From Siphonodentalium dalli (taxonomy: Eukaryota; Mollusca; Scaphopoda; Gadilida; Siphonodentaliidae), in contig CP136065.1 of assembly GCA_032622095.1 (NCBI GenBank), positions 62,107,094-62,171,093 on the forward strand: a stretch of 64,000 nt of DNA, read 5' to 3'. Numbering within the stretch: position 1 is the stretch's first letter; each line of letters opens with the position of its first letter. The position numbers and the translations under genes were made by a program. Under the pieces are notes generated by a model that was given only the letters and a program-made list of their open reading frames with translations, did not search any database and was not told where the DNA came from. This document shows, in pieces, positions 1-9,147 of this stretch.

Positions 1-3000
1 AGTTATTGTATTGTTTGAGAATTTTAAAGGGGCCCCTCCATAAGCAGGCCAGTTTCTTTGTGGTCCCTTCTTTAATTTTGGGAAAGAAAATGAAGACAGA
101 ATCGTTTGTTTTAAAAGGTGTATAAGACACCCTTGTATCATACAATTTCTTCTGTCGACCGATTTCTCTTTCTGTTTGTTCTCTTACAAGTGTGTAAGCC
201 CTTTCCAGCTTACCTTGAAGTTCCCACACCCATATGTCTGAAGGGAATGTTTTGGCTGAGCGAGGTGGCTCAAATATCACCTCGAGAGGTGTGTTGATCT
301 GTCTACCTAACATTAGTAGGTTAGCAGACGCACCAGTGGTTTCATGTTGGGAGGCTCGATATGCCATCATGACATATGGTAGTATTTCATCCCAGTTGTC
401 TTGCTGGGTATTTACATAAGCACTTAACATGTTTGCAACAGTTTTATTGAATCGTTCCACCTGTCCATCTGACTGAGGATGGTAAGGGGTGGTGTGCGTT
501 TTTGATATATGCAACAGCTGGCATACCTGGGTGAGAAGTTTGCTCTCAAACTGTGACCCTTGATCAGAATGTAATACATTCGGGACACCAAATCTTACAA
601 AGAATTGCTCTACCAGGAGTTTTGCAACTGTTTTAGCAGTTGCATCGGCCATTGCAAAACTCTCTGTCCACTTGGTAAAATAATCTGATACTACCAGAAT
701 ATATTTGTTACCATTTTGAGTCATTGGGAGAGGTCCCAATATGTCAGTGGCTACTCGCTCCATTGGCATTCCACATCGCTCAATTTGCATGGGAGCTCTA
801 TTTTTCTTGGTTGGCCCTTTTCTCTTGGTGCACTGTTTGCACCCACTAACATAAATTCGGGTGTCTTCCCGAATGCTTGGCCAGTAATAATTTTCCTGAA
901 TACGGCACAAAGTTTTGTCCATGCCGAGATGGCCTGCAGTCATGTTGTCATGAGCATGCTGCAAGATCACCCGTCGGTATTTTTGTGGAACAATGGCCTG
1001 TATTCTGGTTTTGTTATTAGTAATGTTTTTCCTATAGAGAATTTTTTCTTTGACAGAGAGTGTGTTGATCATTGACCACAATGTTTTTATGACATAACTC
1101 TCTGCCTTAATGTCTTGGAATAGTGGGGGTTTTGACTCTACAACCCATTTTTTAACTTTGGTTAAGTCTGTATCAGACTCCTGTGCCTCCCTCAGTGAGG
1201 GGGTTTCTTCAATGTTTGAGTCTGCACTAGCCAGAATGCTGCAAACAACTTTGGGGGATTCTTGGTGAAACCCGCAATGTTTACATGGAATTCGGCTTAA
1301 TGCATCTGCATTTTGGTGGCGTTTTCCAGCTCGATGCTCAACCTCCATATCAAAAGTGGAGAGTGCTTGTATCCAACGAGCAATCTGTCCCTCTGGGTTT
1401 TTGAAGTTCATGAGCCACCGTAGTGACCCATGATCAGTTCTTATCTTAAATTTCCGGCCATATAGAAAATGGCGGAAGTACTTAGTGAAATGAACAATAG
1501 CAAGAAGTTCTTTCTTTGTTACACAGTAGTGTTTTTCTGACTTTGTCAGACATCGGCTGGCATACGCTATTGGGCGTTCCATACCGTTGATTACCTGAGA
1601 GAGCACAGCACCAATGGCTTCATCACTCGCATCAGTGTCAATTAAAAAAGGATGTGTGAAATCTGGGTGTGCTAATACAGGTGGTTCAGTTAATTTATTT
1701 TTCATGGTTTCAAATGACTGCTGGCAAGCAGGAGTCCATTGAAATTTTATTTCTTTCCGAGTGAGCTCATGTAAGGGTCTGGCCAGGTCTGCAAATTTAC
1801 TGATGAACTTTCGATAGTAACTACACAGACCGACAAATGAGCGGACTTCGGTAGGATTTGTTGGAGGTTTCCATTCTTTGATGGCAGAGCATTTGGCCGG
1901 ATCGGCTTCGATCCCATCCTTTGAGATGATGTGCCCAAGAAATGGAACTCTTTTGGCAAACAACTGACATTTTGATGCCTTTAGTTTCAGTCCAGCCTTT
2001 AAAAGGCGATCAAGGACTTCTTTCAGACGCAGAATCATTTCATCAAATGAAACTGCGTGGACGATAATATCGTCCAAGTACACAAGACATGATTTCCAGT
2101 TGAGTCCTGCTAGCACCGTCTCTATGAGGCGCTCAAAGGTAGCAGGCCCATTGCAGACGCCGAATGGCATAACATTGAATTCAAACAAACCTTCATTTGT
2201 TATGAAGGCTGTTTTGTTTTTATCAGCCTCCTCCACTTCACACTGCCAGTAGCCTGAGCAGAGATCGATAGTTGAGTACCACTGTGAGCCAGCCAGTTGC
2301 TCCAGGGACTCGTCTATCCGTGGTAGGGGGTATGCATCTTTTATCGTTGCCTTGTTTAATCTTCGATAGTCGACACAAAAGCGTGTTGAACCATCCTTCT
2401 TTTTCACTAGGACTATGCCTGAGGCCCAAGGACTTTTTGAAGGCCGACATACATTTTTGTTTAACATGTCCTCAACATGTTTGGTCACTTCAGTTCTTTG
2501 GTGGTAGGGTAACCGTCGTGGTGGTTCCCTGAGAGGTTTGGCATTTTCTGTGTCAATTTTGTGTTTTACCACATCCGTTCTTCCCAAATCTGCATCAGAT
2601 TTAGCGAATGCACAACTATATTGACATAAGAATGCCCTGATAGTAATTCCCTCATTTTCACTGAGATTCCATTTTGTTTGCTCATAGAGAGCTTGCACAT
2701 GATCTGGTAACTTTAGATCACTGTGAGGATCATTAGTAGTCATATTGTTTATGTTGGTAATAGACGTTTCAATAGGTGCCCTGTCAACCACTGAATTGAC
2801 ATGATCAATTCTAGTGAGTTGCACTATTGGTACCTGGATCATTGGATCCCTGTTAAGCAATGTTTGATCTATTAATATTTTCCCAGGATTTTTACTATTC
2901 CTGGTTTTATTGATTCCAACCTGTGTTGGAAGATCAGTTTGAGTCATTGCTTGACATTTTATTACCTCTTCAGATTTTGGGGGGTCTTGAGTTTGCTCTG

Positions 3001-5041
3001 TTGTTCGACAAATGCTTTCTAACTCATTGAAGAGTATATTTTGTTCCTCCCCTTCTAAGGAGCATCGTAAGTTTCCCAGGTCCAGAATGCATTTATTTTG
3101 TGTAAGAGCATTCAAGCCTAGAACTCCATCAATGTGGATGTCAGCGACCAAAAGTCGTTGGAACAGTTGAGTATTTCCAACTGTCATGTAGAAGTTGCCA
3201 GCTCCATGACAGGGAATTTTGTTGCCACATATGGAAAACAAATCACCTCGTATGTTGTGTTTCAATTCTGGTTTGTTAGCAGAGAGTTGCTGATATAGTT
3301 TATATGACAGCATGGAGACTGTTGCACCAGTGTCCACAAGCATAGTTAGGTTTTGACCATACATGCTGCACTGCAAAAACAGTCCACCTTCTCCACAAGT
3401 TCCAGAGCGGACAAAACCCCTCCCAACTGTGTTATTTGGTCTAGCTTGAGGGGGTCGTCTCTGGCCACGTAACTTGGGACAATGTGGTCGTATGTGTGTA
3501 GAGGAACCACACTCATAACAAATTGGTTTATTTTGATTGGACACTGTCCAAGTGTCAGGTTTAGTACTCTTTTGAGTATTTTTCAGATGTGTTATCTGAG
3601 ACTCCATGGTAGTTAATGTGTTTTTGAGTTCAGTCAACTGCCCCTTGAGTTGCTGCATCTCATTGTGGTTTTTGTTTGAGCCTGTATCAGACCCAATGGA
3701 GCAAGCATAACTCTTTGCTCCTTGTTTTTCTGATTTGATAAATGCCTCAAACTCAACAGCATGCCGGATGGCATCATTGAGTGTGACAGGTCTTGATTGT
3801 TTCACCCTCAATCTTATTTCTGGTTCATAAAGACCATCAATAAACTGTTCTTTTGCAAGAGTATCTCTGACCTCTAAAGGTGCAGATCTATACGCCAGAT
3901 TAGCGAGCCGTCTTATATTCTGCCCCATCTCAGGCAGTGTTTCACCAGCCCTTTGGCGTCGTTCTCTGAGTTGAACCCTAAACAACTCGGTTTGGTTCGC
4001 TGCTGCGAACCTGTCTTCAATTGCAGAGATGAGAGCCTCATAATCTCGTTCGAGCCCTGAGGGCATATCACCGAGAACTCCCTGGGCCAGCCCTCTTAGG
4101 GATACAGCCAGGTAGAGACCTCTCTCATGTTGCTTCCAACAATTAATTTGTGCACATGCTTCGAAATGAGCATGGTAGTCTAGCCATGACCCTGTACCAT
4201 CATAGGTAGAAGGCATGACAGTGTGACGTTTTATTTGTTCATATGTAGGAGTATCCACTCCTCTGTATGTTGAACCATACCTGTCCAGGTTTGTTGGTTG
4301 TTCCCTATAGGAACGTTTTGGATGGGAATGTGGTGTTACTTTCTCCATATTGGGAGCAGAATTTCTGTGGGGCTTACTTGCCGCTCTACAGTTTGTTTCA
4401 TATGTCTCCCAGTTGTCATGGTGAGTTGCATTGCTACTCGTTTCATTGTATGAGTGAGTATGTGGTTCAGAAACCCTATTTTCCATACTACTTAGGCGAT
4501 ACCCAAGATTATGTTCAGGTTGAGTTTTCTGACCACCCTGTGGTTCTGAGTTATGTTTATCAAAGAGGCAATCTCCGGTAATTACAGAACTGGGTACAGG
4601 CAATCGTTTAAACTTTCCAGTCAGTGACTGAAAGTTGTCTTTTGGTTTGGAAAAAAATTCCGTTGTCTGAGAGGGTGTAACACGTGAACGTGCCAGCCAA
4701 TCATACTCACCTTCATCGTCAACATCATCCTTGTTTCTTGAACAAGTATGTTGCTCAATGTCTTCACCTGACCTTTTAAATGGAGGCGGTGTTTGATGGT
4801 GATATTCGTTTCCTTGCTTAACATCGGGAGTGGAAGAATACTCGTCGATGAGCAAGTAGCCATTGGCTTCGTCTCCATAAGAGACTTTCTTAGGAGGTCT
4901 ACTAAATTGTATCATTCCATTCTCATCATCAGAATTATCATCTGAGTCAAGATTATTTTGGTCAAGAACCTCCTGTTCTTGGTACAACGAGTTTCTTACA
5001 TGTTTCATCTTTTCTGCGATGTCTGATAAATCAGACGACAT
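1..5041 (-). CDS. Ty3/gypsy retrotransposon gag-pol polyprotein (partial, runs off left edge)
   Basis: Minus-strand frame starting at the ATG whose complement is 5039-5041. Every landmark checked falls in this one frame, about 1,680 codons to the window edge. In order: an acidic Gag N-terminus; a CCHC zinc knuckle (C-x2-C-x4-H-x4-C) from about residue 508; protease DTG at about 570; reverse transcriptase with YLDD at about 988-991; RNase H (TDAS) at about 1136; an integrase HHCC region; integrase catalytic D1433, D1493 and E1529, giving the D,D-35-E spacing; and a GPF motif near 1670. The order PR-RT-RH-INT is that of Ty3/gypsy (Metaviridae). Gag and Pol share one frame without a frameshift, so the product would be a single polyprotein cut by its own protease. 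I read the sampled stretches without meeting a stop, but did not check every codon. The second LTR lies outside the window. Confidence 0.93.
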   Translation of the reverse strand, partial: MSSDLSDIAEKMKHVRNSLYQEQEVLDQNNLDSDDNSDDENGMIQFSRPPKKVSYGDEANGYLLIDEYSSTPDVKQGNEYHHQTPPPFKRSGEDIEQHTCSRNKDDVDDEGEYDWLARSRVTPSQTTEFFSKPKDNFQSLTGKFKRLPVPSSVITGDCLFDKHNSEPQGGQKTQPEHNLGYRLSSMENRVSEPHTHSYNETSSNATHHDNWETYETNCRAASKPHRNSAPNMEKVTPHSHPKRSYREQPTNLDRYGSTYRGVDTPTYEQIKRHTVMPSTYDGTGSWLDYHAHFEACAQINCWKQHERGLYLAVSLRGLAQGVLGDMPSGLERDYEALISAIEDRFAAANQTELFRVQLRERRQRAGETLPEMGQNIRRLANLAYRSAPLEVRDTLAKEQFIDGLYEPEIRLRVKQSRPVTLNDAIRHAVEFEAFIKSEKQGAKSYACSIGSDTGSNKNHNEMQQLKGQLTELKNTLTTMESQITHLKNTQKSTKPDTWTVSNQNKPICYECGSSTHIRPHCPKLRGQRRPPQARPNNTVGRGFVRSGTCGEGGLFLQCSMYGQNLTMLVDTGATVSMLSYKLYQQLSANKPELKHNIRGDLFSICGNKIPCHGAGNFYMTVGNTQLFQRLLVADIHIDGVLGLNALTQNKCILDLGNLRCSLEGEEQNILFNELESICRTTEQTQDPPKSEEVIKCQAMTQTDLPTQVGINKTRNSKNPGKILIDQTLLNRDPMIQVPIVQLTRIDHVNSVVDRAPIETSITNINNMTTNDPHSDLKLPDHVQALYEQTKWNLSENEGITIRAFLCQYSCAFAKSDADLGRTDVVKHKIDTENAKPLREPPRRLPYHQRTEVTKHVEDMLNKNVCRPSKSPWASGIVLVKKKDGSTRFCVDYRRLNKATIKDAYPLPRIDESLEQLAGSQWYSTIDLCSGYWQCEVEEADKNKTAFITNEGLFEFNVMPFGVCNGPATFERLIETVLAGLNWKSCLVYLDDIIVHAVSFDEMILRLKEVLDRLLKAGLKLKASKCQLFAKRVPFLGHIISKDGIEADPAKCSAIKEWKPPTNPTEVRSFVGLCSYYRKFISKFADLARPLHELTRKEIKFQWTPACQQSFETMKNKLTEPPVLAHPDFTHPFLIDTDASDEAIGAVLSQVINGMERPIAYASRCLTKSEKHYCVTKKELLAIVHFTKYFRHFLYGRKFKIRTDHGSLRWLMNFKNPEGQIARWIQALSTFDMEVEHRAGKRHQNADALSRIPCKHCGFHQESPKVVCSILASADSNIEETPSLREAQESDTDLTKVKKWVVESKPPLFQDIKAESYVIKTLWSMINTLSVKEKILYRKNITNNKTRIQAIVPQKYRRVILQHAHDNMTAGHLGMDKTLCRIQENYYWPSIREDTRIYVSGCKQCTKRKGPTKKNRAPMQIERCGMPMERVATDILGPLPMTQNGNKYILVVSDYFTKWTESFAMADATAKTVAKLLVEQFFVRFGVPNVLHSDQGSQFESKLLTQVCQLLHISKTHTTPYHPQSDGQVERFNKTVANMLSAYVNTQQDNWDEILPYVMMAYRASQHETTGASANLLMLGRQINTPLEVIFEPPRSAKTFPSDIWVWELQGKLERAYTLVREQTEREIGRQKKLYDTRVSYTPFKTNDSVFIFFPKIKEGTTKKLACLWRGPFKILKQYNN

Positions 5042-5062
5042 TTTTGTAGCTATTTGTATCAC

Positions 5063-5299
5063 TTAGACAAGTATGTACAAAAAGCAGTCCCAATTATTTA
5101 ATGATGAACGTATGTAACACTCGTTCAGTTCAGTTTCATCAAAGAAAACAAGAAAACCAATTCCTGTCAGGTCAATTTCTAGGACGTCAATTGTATGATC
5201 AGAACAGTATTGACATGCACTTGAATATTCAGATGCATTAGCAAATCCAATAAGCCCAACGGGTTTAATCTGATCAAATTGATCGCTATCGTCTGACAT
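5063..5299 (-). CDS. Small ORF upstream of gag, in the gag frame
   Basis: A 78-codon ORF beginning MSDDSDQFDQ lies between the primer-binding site and gag. It is in the same frame as gag-pol: its TAA is followed by seven sense codons and then the gag ATG at 5041. It could be an extended Gag N-terminus cut by one stop mutation, a leader peptide, or chance. It matches no domain I recognise; the peptide is acidic at the start and hydrophobic in the middle. The real translation start of the element is therefore uncertain. Confidence 0.4.
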   Translation of the reverse strand: MSDDSDQFDQIKPVGLIGFANASEYSSACQYCSDHTIDVLEIDLTGIGFLVFFDETELNECYIRSSLNNWDCFLYILV

Positions 5300-5360
5300 T
5301 TGGTTTAATTATAATTTAAATTTTTAGTTTTTTTCACTTTTATGTGGCAAAGTATTTTAA

Positions 5361-5378
5361 TCCCACCGCTTGCCACCA
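5361..5378 (-). other. Putative primer-binding site of the retrotransposon
   Basis: On the minus strand TGGTGGCAAGCGGTGGGA starts five bases after the ACA that ends the LTR. Reverse-transcriptase primer sites start TGG because they pair with the CCA end of a tRNA. The primer tRNA was not identified. Confidence 0.55.
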
Positions 5379-5635
5379 ATTTTGTAACACGCAGGGGGGG
5401 TGGGGACTCAATTCCGGTAGCGATCGAGTGGTTTCATCCACGAGTCCCTGCGAGCCAAAAAGGGTTGAGTATTTTATAAAGTTTTTAGGCACGTGAGGTA
5501 AGCCTGGCTCAGTCGAGCTGCAGGTTTAATTTGCCAATGAAGTCTTTTGTTTTGCTGCCACCACCCTATTTTTGGGCAGTAAATAGGGAAACCAGTTTAT
5601 GACTACTCGATGAGTAGTGGTTGTATCTATTTAAA

Positions 5636-6192
5636 TACTGTTGCTCATTATTCAATGAGCAACAGTTTTAAGAGTGTCACTCAACGAGTGACAGTTATAG
5701 ATTCAAAGGGTTGTTGCTCATTAGTCAATGAGTAACAGGTTTAAAGAGTGTCGCTCAACGAGTGACAGTTAAAGATTCAAAGGGTTGTTGCTCATTAGTC
5801 AATGAGTAACAGGTTTAAAGAGTGTCGCTCAACGAGTGACAGTTAAAGTTTCAAAGGGTTGTTGCTCATTAGTCAATGAGTAACAGGTTTAAAGAGTGTC
5901 GCTCAACGAGTGACAGTTAAAGATTCAAAGGTTTGTTGCTCATTAGTCAATGAGTAACAGGTTTAAAGAGTGTCGCTCAACGAGTGACAGTTAAAGATTC
6001 AAAGGGTTGTTGCTCATTAGTCAATGAGTAACAGGTTTAAAGAGTGTCGCTCAACGAGTGACAGTTAAAGATTCAAAGGGTTGTTGCTCATTAGTCAATG
6101 AGTAACAGTTTTAAAGAGTGTCGCTCAACGAGTGACAGTTAAAGATTCAAAGGGTTGTTGCTCATCAGTCAATGAGTAACAGGTTTTTGGTT
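5636..6192. repeat. 74-bp tandem repeat with two hairpins per unit, inside the LTR
   Basis: About eight near-identical units with a period of 74 bp (the TTGCTCA word recurs at 5714, 5788 and so on). Each unit has two imperfect inverted repeats: GTTGCTCATT paired with AATGAGTAAC, and GTGTCGCTC paired with GAGTGACA. The first and last copies are the most diverged. Confidence 0.9.
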
Positions 6193-6303
6193 GCTCGTTG
6201 CTCACTTTGTGAGCAACAGCGATGGCAATGAGTTTATATCCTGACTAGTTACCTAGCAGTAAGCTCTCAGTCTCAGTGTGCCAAGATTCTGATTTGTGCC
6301 AGC

Positions 6304-6311
6304 CTTTTATA
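6304..6311 (-). promoter_or_regulatory. TATA box of the LTR promoter
   Basis: TATAAAAG on the minus strand, about 270 bp inside the LTR. Transcription would start near 6280, placing the tandem-repeat block at 5636-6192 in the transcribed R-U5 leader. Confidence 0.5.
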
Positions 6312-6578
6312 GCACTTTCTCAGACCTGGAGGATCAAGAAGCAGCCAATCAAATTGCAGCAGAATGACCAACCAGAGTCTGAGATGGAAGGAACCAATCA
6401 GCAGTTGGGTAGAGTTTTTGGAAGGACCAGCATGCTTTATGATGTCCCCAAAATAGCTATTCAAGCATGGTTTAATATTTACTTTTGTGACCTAGTTGTT
6501 TCTATTTTGGTGTACTTCCGTGTACTTATTTTGAGAAGTTGTCTGAATCGAAAATAGGAGGAATGTGTACTGCTGACA

Positions 6579-6949
6579 CGCATAGCTGGGTGAAATAAGC
6601 CCAGATGTTTGGAATTGCCCATGACAAGGTTATTCGGGCATGGTTTGGTAGCTTATTTCGCAAGGTGAATCACGCAACGAATTAATTACGTTGCTTCCGT
6701 GGACACCTATTTTCGCCGAGTAAACACAACACAAGTCAGTTTAATTCTCATGTTCTTTTAATCATTAAGGCCGTACAAATATTCTGAAAGGTGAATTTGA
6801 TAACGAGGATACGATATCAAAAGGTATCAATGATTGTTACCCGATTAATTCACTGTTTAGATGTAGAAATATTCAGCTATATTTGTACGCTGTTGATCGA
6901 AAAGATGTTATGCCGGAATCGGAGCCGGAACGAAGTATACCGTTTGTCG
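6579..6949. other. No feature recognised
   Basis: Flank of the LTR. The bases CGCAT directly follow the LTR and would be one side of a 5-bp target duplication, which cannot be checked here. No coding or repeat signal was recognised. Confidence 0.4.
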
Positions 6950-8890
6950 GTAAACTGTTGAGTAAGAACACTCATTCAGTTGACTTGTATTGGTTGTCTG
7001 GCCTGAGGGATGTATATGTTGACCCCTCCCCATGCGTGTCACAATAGAAACAGAACCGCAAAGGCGATAGAATCGATTCTTGTGAAACAGTTTCCCCAGT
7101 GAGTCAAGTGCTGGAAACTTTGCATCTATTATGGGGCTTACAGTCCATATACCAGCCTGATATATACTAGTAGCATGATTTCCGTTGGTGATATAACTGT
7201 TCATGTGCACGGCCTTTGCTGAACATTTCATGTCTATCTTATTAACTGAGGCCAGGTTCGCAGATTTGTCATAAACAATCAAGACGAAATGCTAAATCTA
7301 CACAAATAGTGGTGATGGAACGGGTAGGGTTCTCTATTCCGAAGGTTCGCTATTCCGAAGGTTCACTAATCCGAAGGTTCACTAATCCGAAGGTTCGCTA
7401 TTCCGAAGGTTCGCTATTCCGAAGGTTTTCTATTATGGGAGTTTTTAGCCAGAAATGAATCAAAATTTGCGCCCCCGTACATTTATACACCCCAATCTAA
7501 TATCTAATTTGTCCCAGATGTCGGTTATTAATAGCAAGAAGACAGTATCAGTTTATCATTTTAATATTATAGAAAGTTGAAAACACAATGACTGAAATAA
7601 ACTACGAGTTAGAGATGCATTCTACCCGAACTGGCAATCTGTACTTGAAAGAAACATCAACATTAAAATCAAAACAAAGTCAGAATTGCAGTTAGGTCCA
7701 TTCAGCGGTATTCTGCTATACAGTAAGTTATAGCGCTCCAGTATTGATTGACCGTAAGAGCCCCACTGTTATAGTCCGCCTTTAGCATTTGGGACATTAT
7801 ATTAATCAAAATAAATCCTTTGTAAATCATTTAGAAATCAGATGATTTATTGAAGTTATGTCTACGTAAAATAACACTTCCTAAAACGACATATATGTCG
7901 GTTTAGTCCTCAGCCGATAGACGACATATATGTCGTTCTACTCGCCAAAGGGTTAAATCTCAATTTTTTTAATGTTTTAAGTTATTTCCTTCATAAAAAG
8001 AGTCTTTGTACTAAAGAACCCTCTCAATACTTTAGAATATAGAATTAACTTTTAAAATAACAAAAACCTTCGGAATAGCGAACCTTCGGAATAGTGAACC
8101 TTCGGATTAGTGAACCTTCGGATTAGTGAACCTTCGGATTAGTGAACCTTCGGAATAGCGAACCTTCGGAATAGAGACATGTTCCCGATGGAACATCAAG
8201 TACCACAAAAGGATTCCTCGTATCTGACATCAAGCATTCTGTGAGCTCTGTGTAAGCTTTCCAGGCATACCAAAATGTTTGATTACCCTTACCAACGAAA
8301 AGGGAAGTAGAGTCGCATCCTGATATCGCATGGAAATGATGGAATATTGGAAGCACCGTTGAATTTTCTGAGCCCATTGAATTGTACATATCAACTATGT
8401 TGCAGATAACATGGAATTTAGACTTGCCGAAAGACACAGTTTCAAATCTTTGCATTGGAGTAGCATAGCATGCATACGTCACAACAGAATCACGATAATA
8501 TCCTTGTCAACAGTACGAACAATAATCGATGAATGAGTTTTTAGCATATGAGATATTTGTCCGACTAATCTACTATACGTTGTATCAGCTTCTTCATATG
8601 CACATCCAAGGATAATATGTTCCACATTAGGACCGTGGTATCATCCTCCGTTACGAAGATGGTTCTCCCTGTTAGGGTTTCCAATTTAAAGAGACATTCA
8701 TTGACCAATGCAAACAATTATTGCTTGTTGGTGGTGTTTCTTAGAAAGTCATTCCAATTCGGTGGAATTTTGTAATAAGCCACCAGTTTACATCGAATCC
8801 CACAACCACGTTTATCTCGCGTTCCTGTTTTGATACTGTCCTCTATTACCTGTCCAAAACCAAGTCAATTATTCTACAATCTGCGAGTTG
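6950..8890 (-). pseudogene. Decayed repetitive ORF, copy A (GCD-motif family), split by a MITE
   Basis: Minus-strand translations give broken pieces of one protein. From the N-terminal side they are: a segment with KRGCGIR and IPPNWNDFLRNTTNK; an IIVRTVDKD segment; HHFHAISGCDSTSLFVGKG; FVVLDVP; and then, after a transposon, YDKSANLASVN and IYQAGIWTVSP. The order matches an ORF family I recall from repetitive invertebrate proteins of unknown function. The acidic motifs (VDxD, GCD) are reminiscent of PIN/FEN1-type nucleases, which is inference only. Stops and frame changes show it is dead. The C-terminal end is indistinct below about 7100. A plus-strand relative lies at 9148-11260. Confidence 0.6.
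7322..8186. mobile_element. 865-bp TIR element (MITE) with 8-bp target duplication
   Basis: Both ends carry inverted runs of the word CGCTATTCCGAAGGTT and variants (7331-7430 and 8066-8176). The termini are GGG....TCTCTATTCCG on both sides. GATGGAAC flanks it at 7314-7321 and 8187-8194, an 8-bp target-site duplication as in hAT-type elements. The interior has no transposase and holds two copies of the palindrome CGACATATATGTCG (7887 and 7922). It sits inside pseudogene copy A; copy B lacks it at the matching point. Partial relatives lie at 35.1-36.5 kb. Confidence 0.85.
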
Positions 8891-9147
8891 CATCATAACA
8901 TATGGAATAAACGTTGTGCTGATATACATTGAGAAGGTGTGCCCGACTTCGGGTGGCAGTAAGTGTATCAGAGCACCCCGTCGAACACCTTACACTCGAC
9001 CTTTGGCTTTAGCTCTGCAGTTTCTACCGGTATGTGGTTTGAATCGGATGGGACCTTCATGCAGCTTAGGAAGTCACAATTATTACCACCCCTCCGTTCG
9101 CACACTTTCGATATAGATGGGGAAACAGCTGGTTTTCGTGTGAGAAG

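Larger units (their letters stand above)
5383..6578 (-). mobile_element. 5' LTR of the Ty3/gypsy element
   Basis: Read on the minus strand, the LTR begins TGTCAGCAGTACAC near 6578 and ends GTGTTACA at 5383, just before the primer-binding site. That gives TG...CA ends and a length near 1.2 kb. The downstream boundary is firm because it abuts the primer site. The upstream one is inferred, since the partner LTR and target duplication are out of view. It carries a TATA box and a run of 74-bp tandem repeats. Confidence 0.7.

Noticed and set aside
5636-6192. Regular repeats with palindromes, CRISPR-like at first sight
   Set aside because: Units are contiguous with no unique spacers, and lie inside a eukaryotic LTR.
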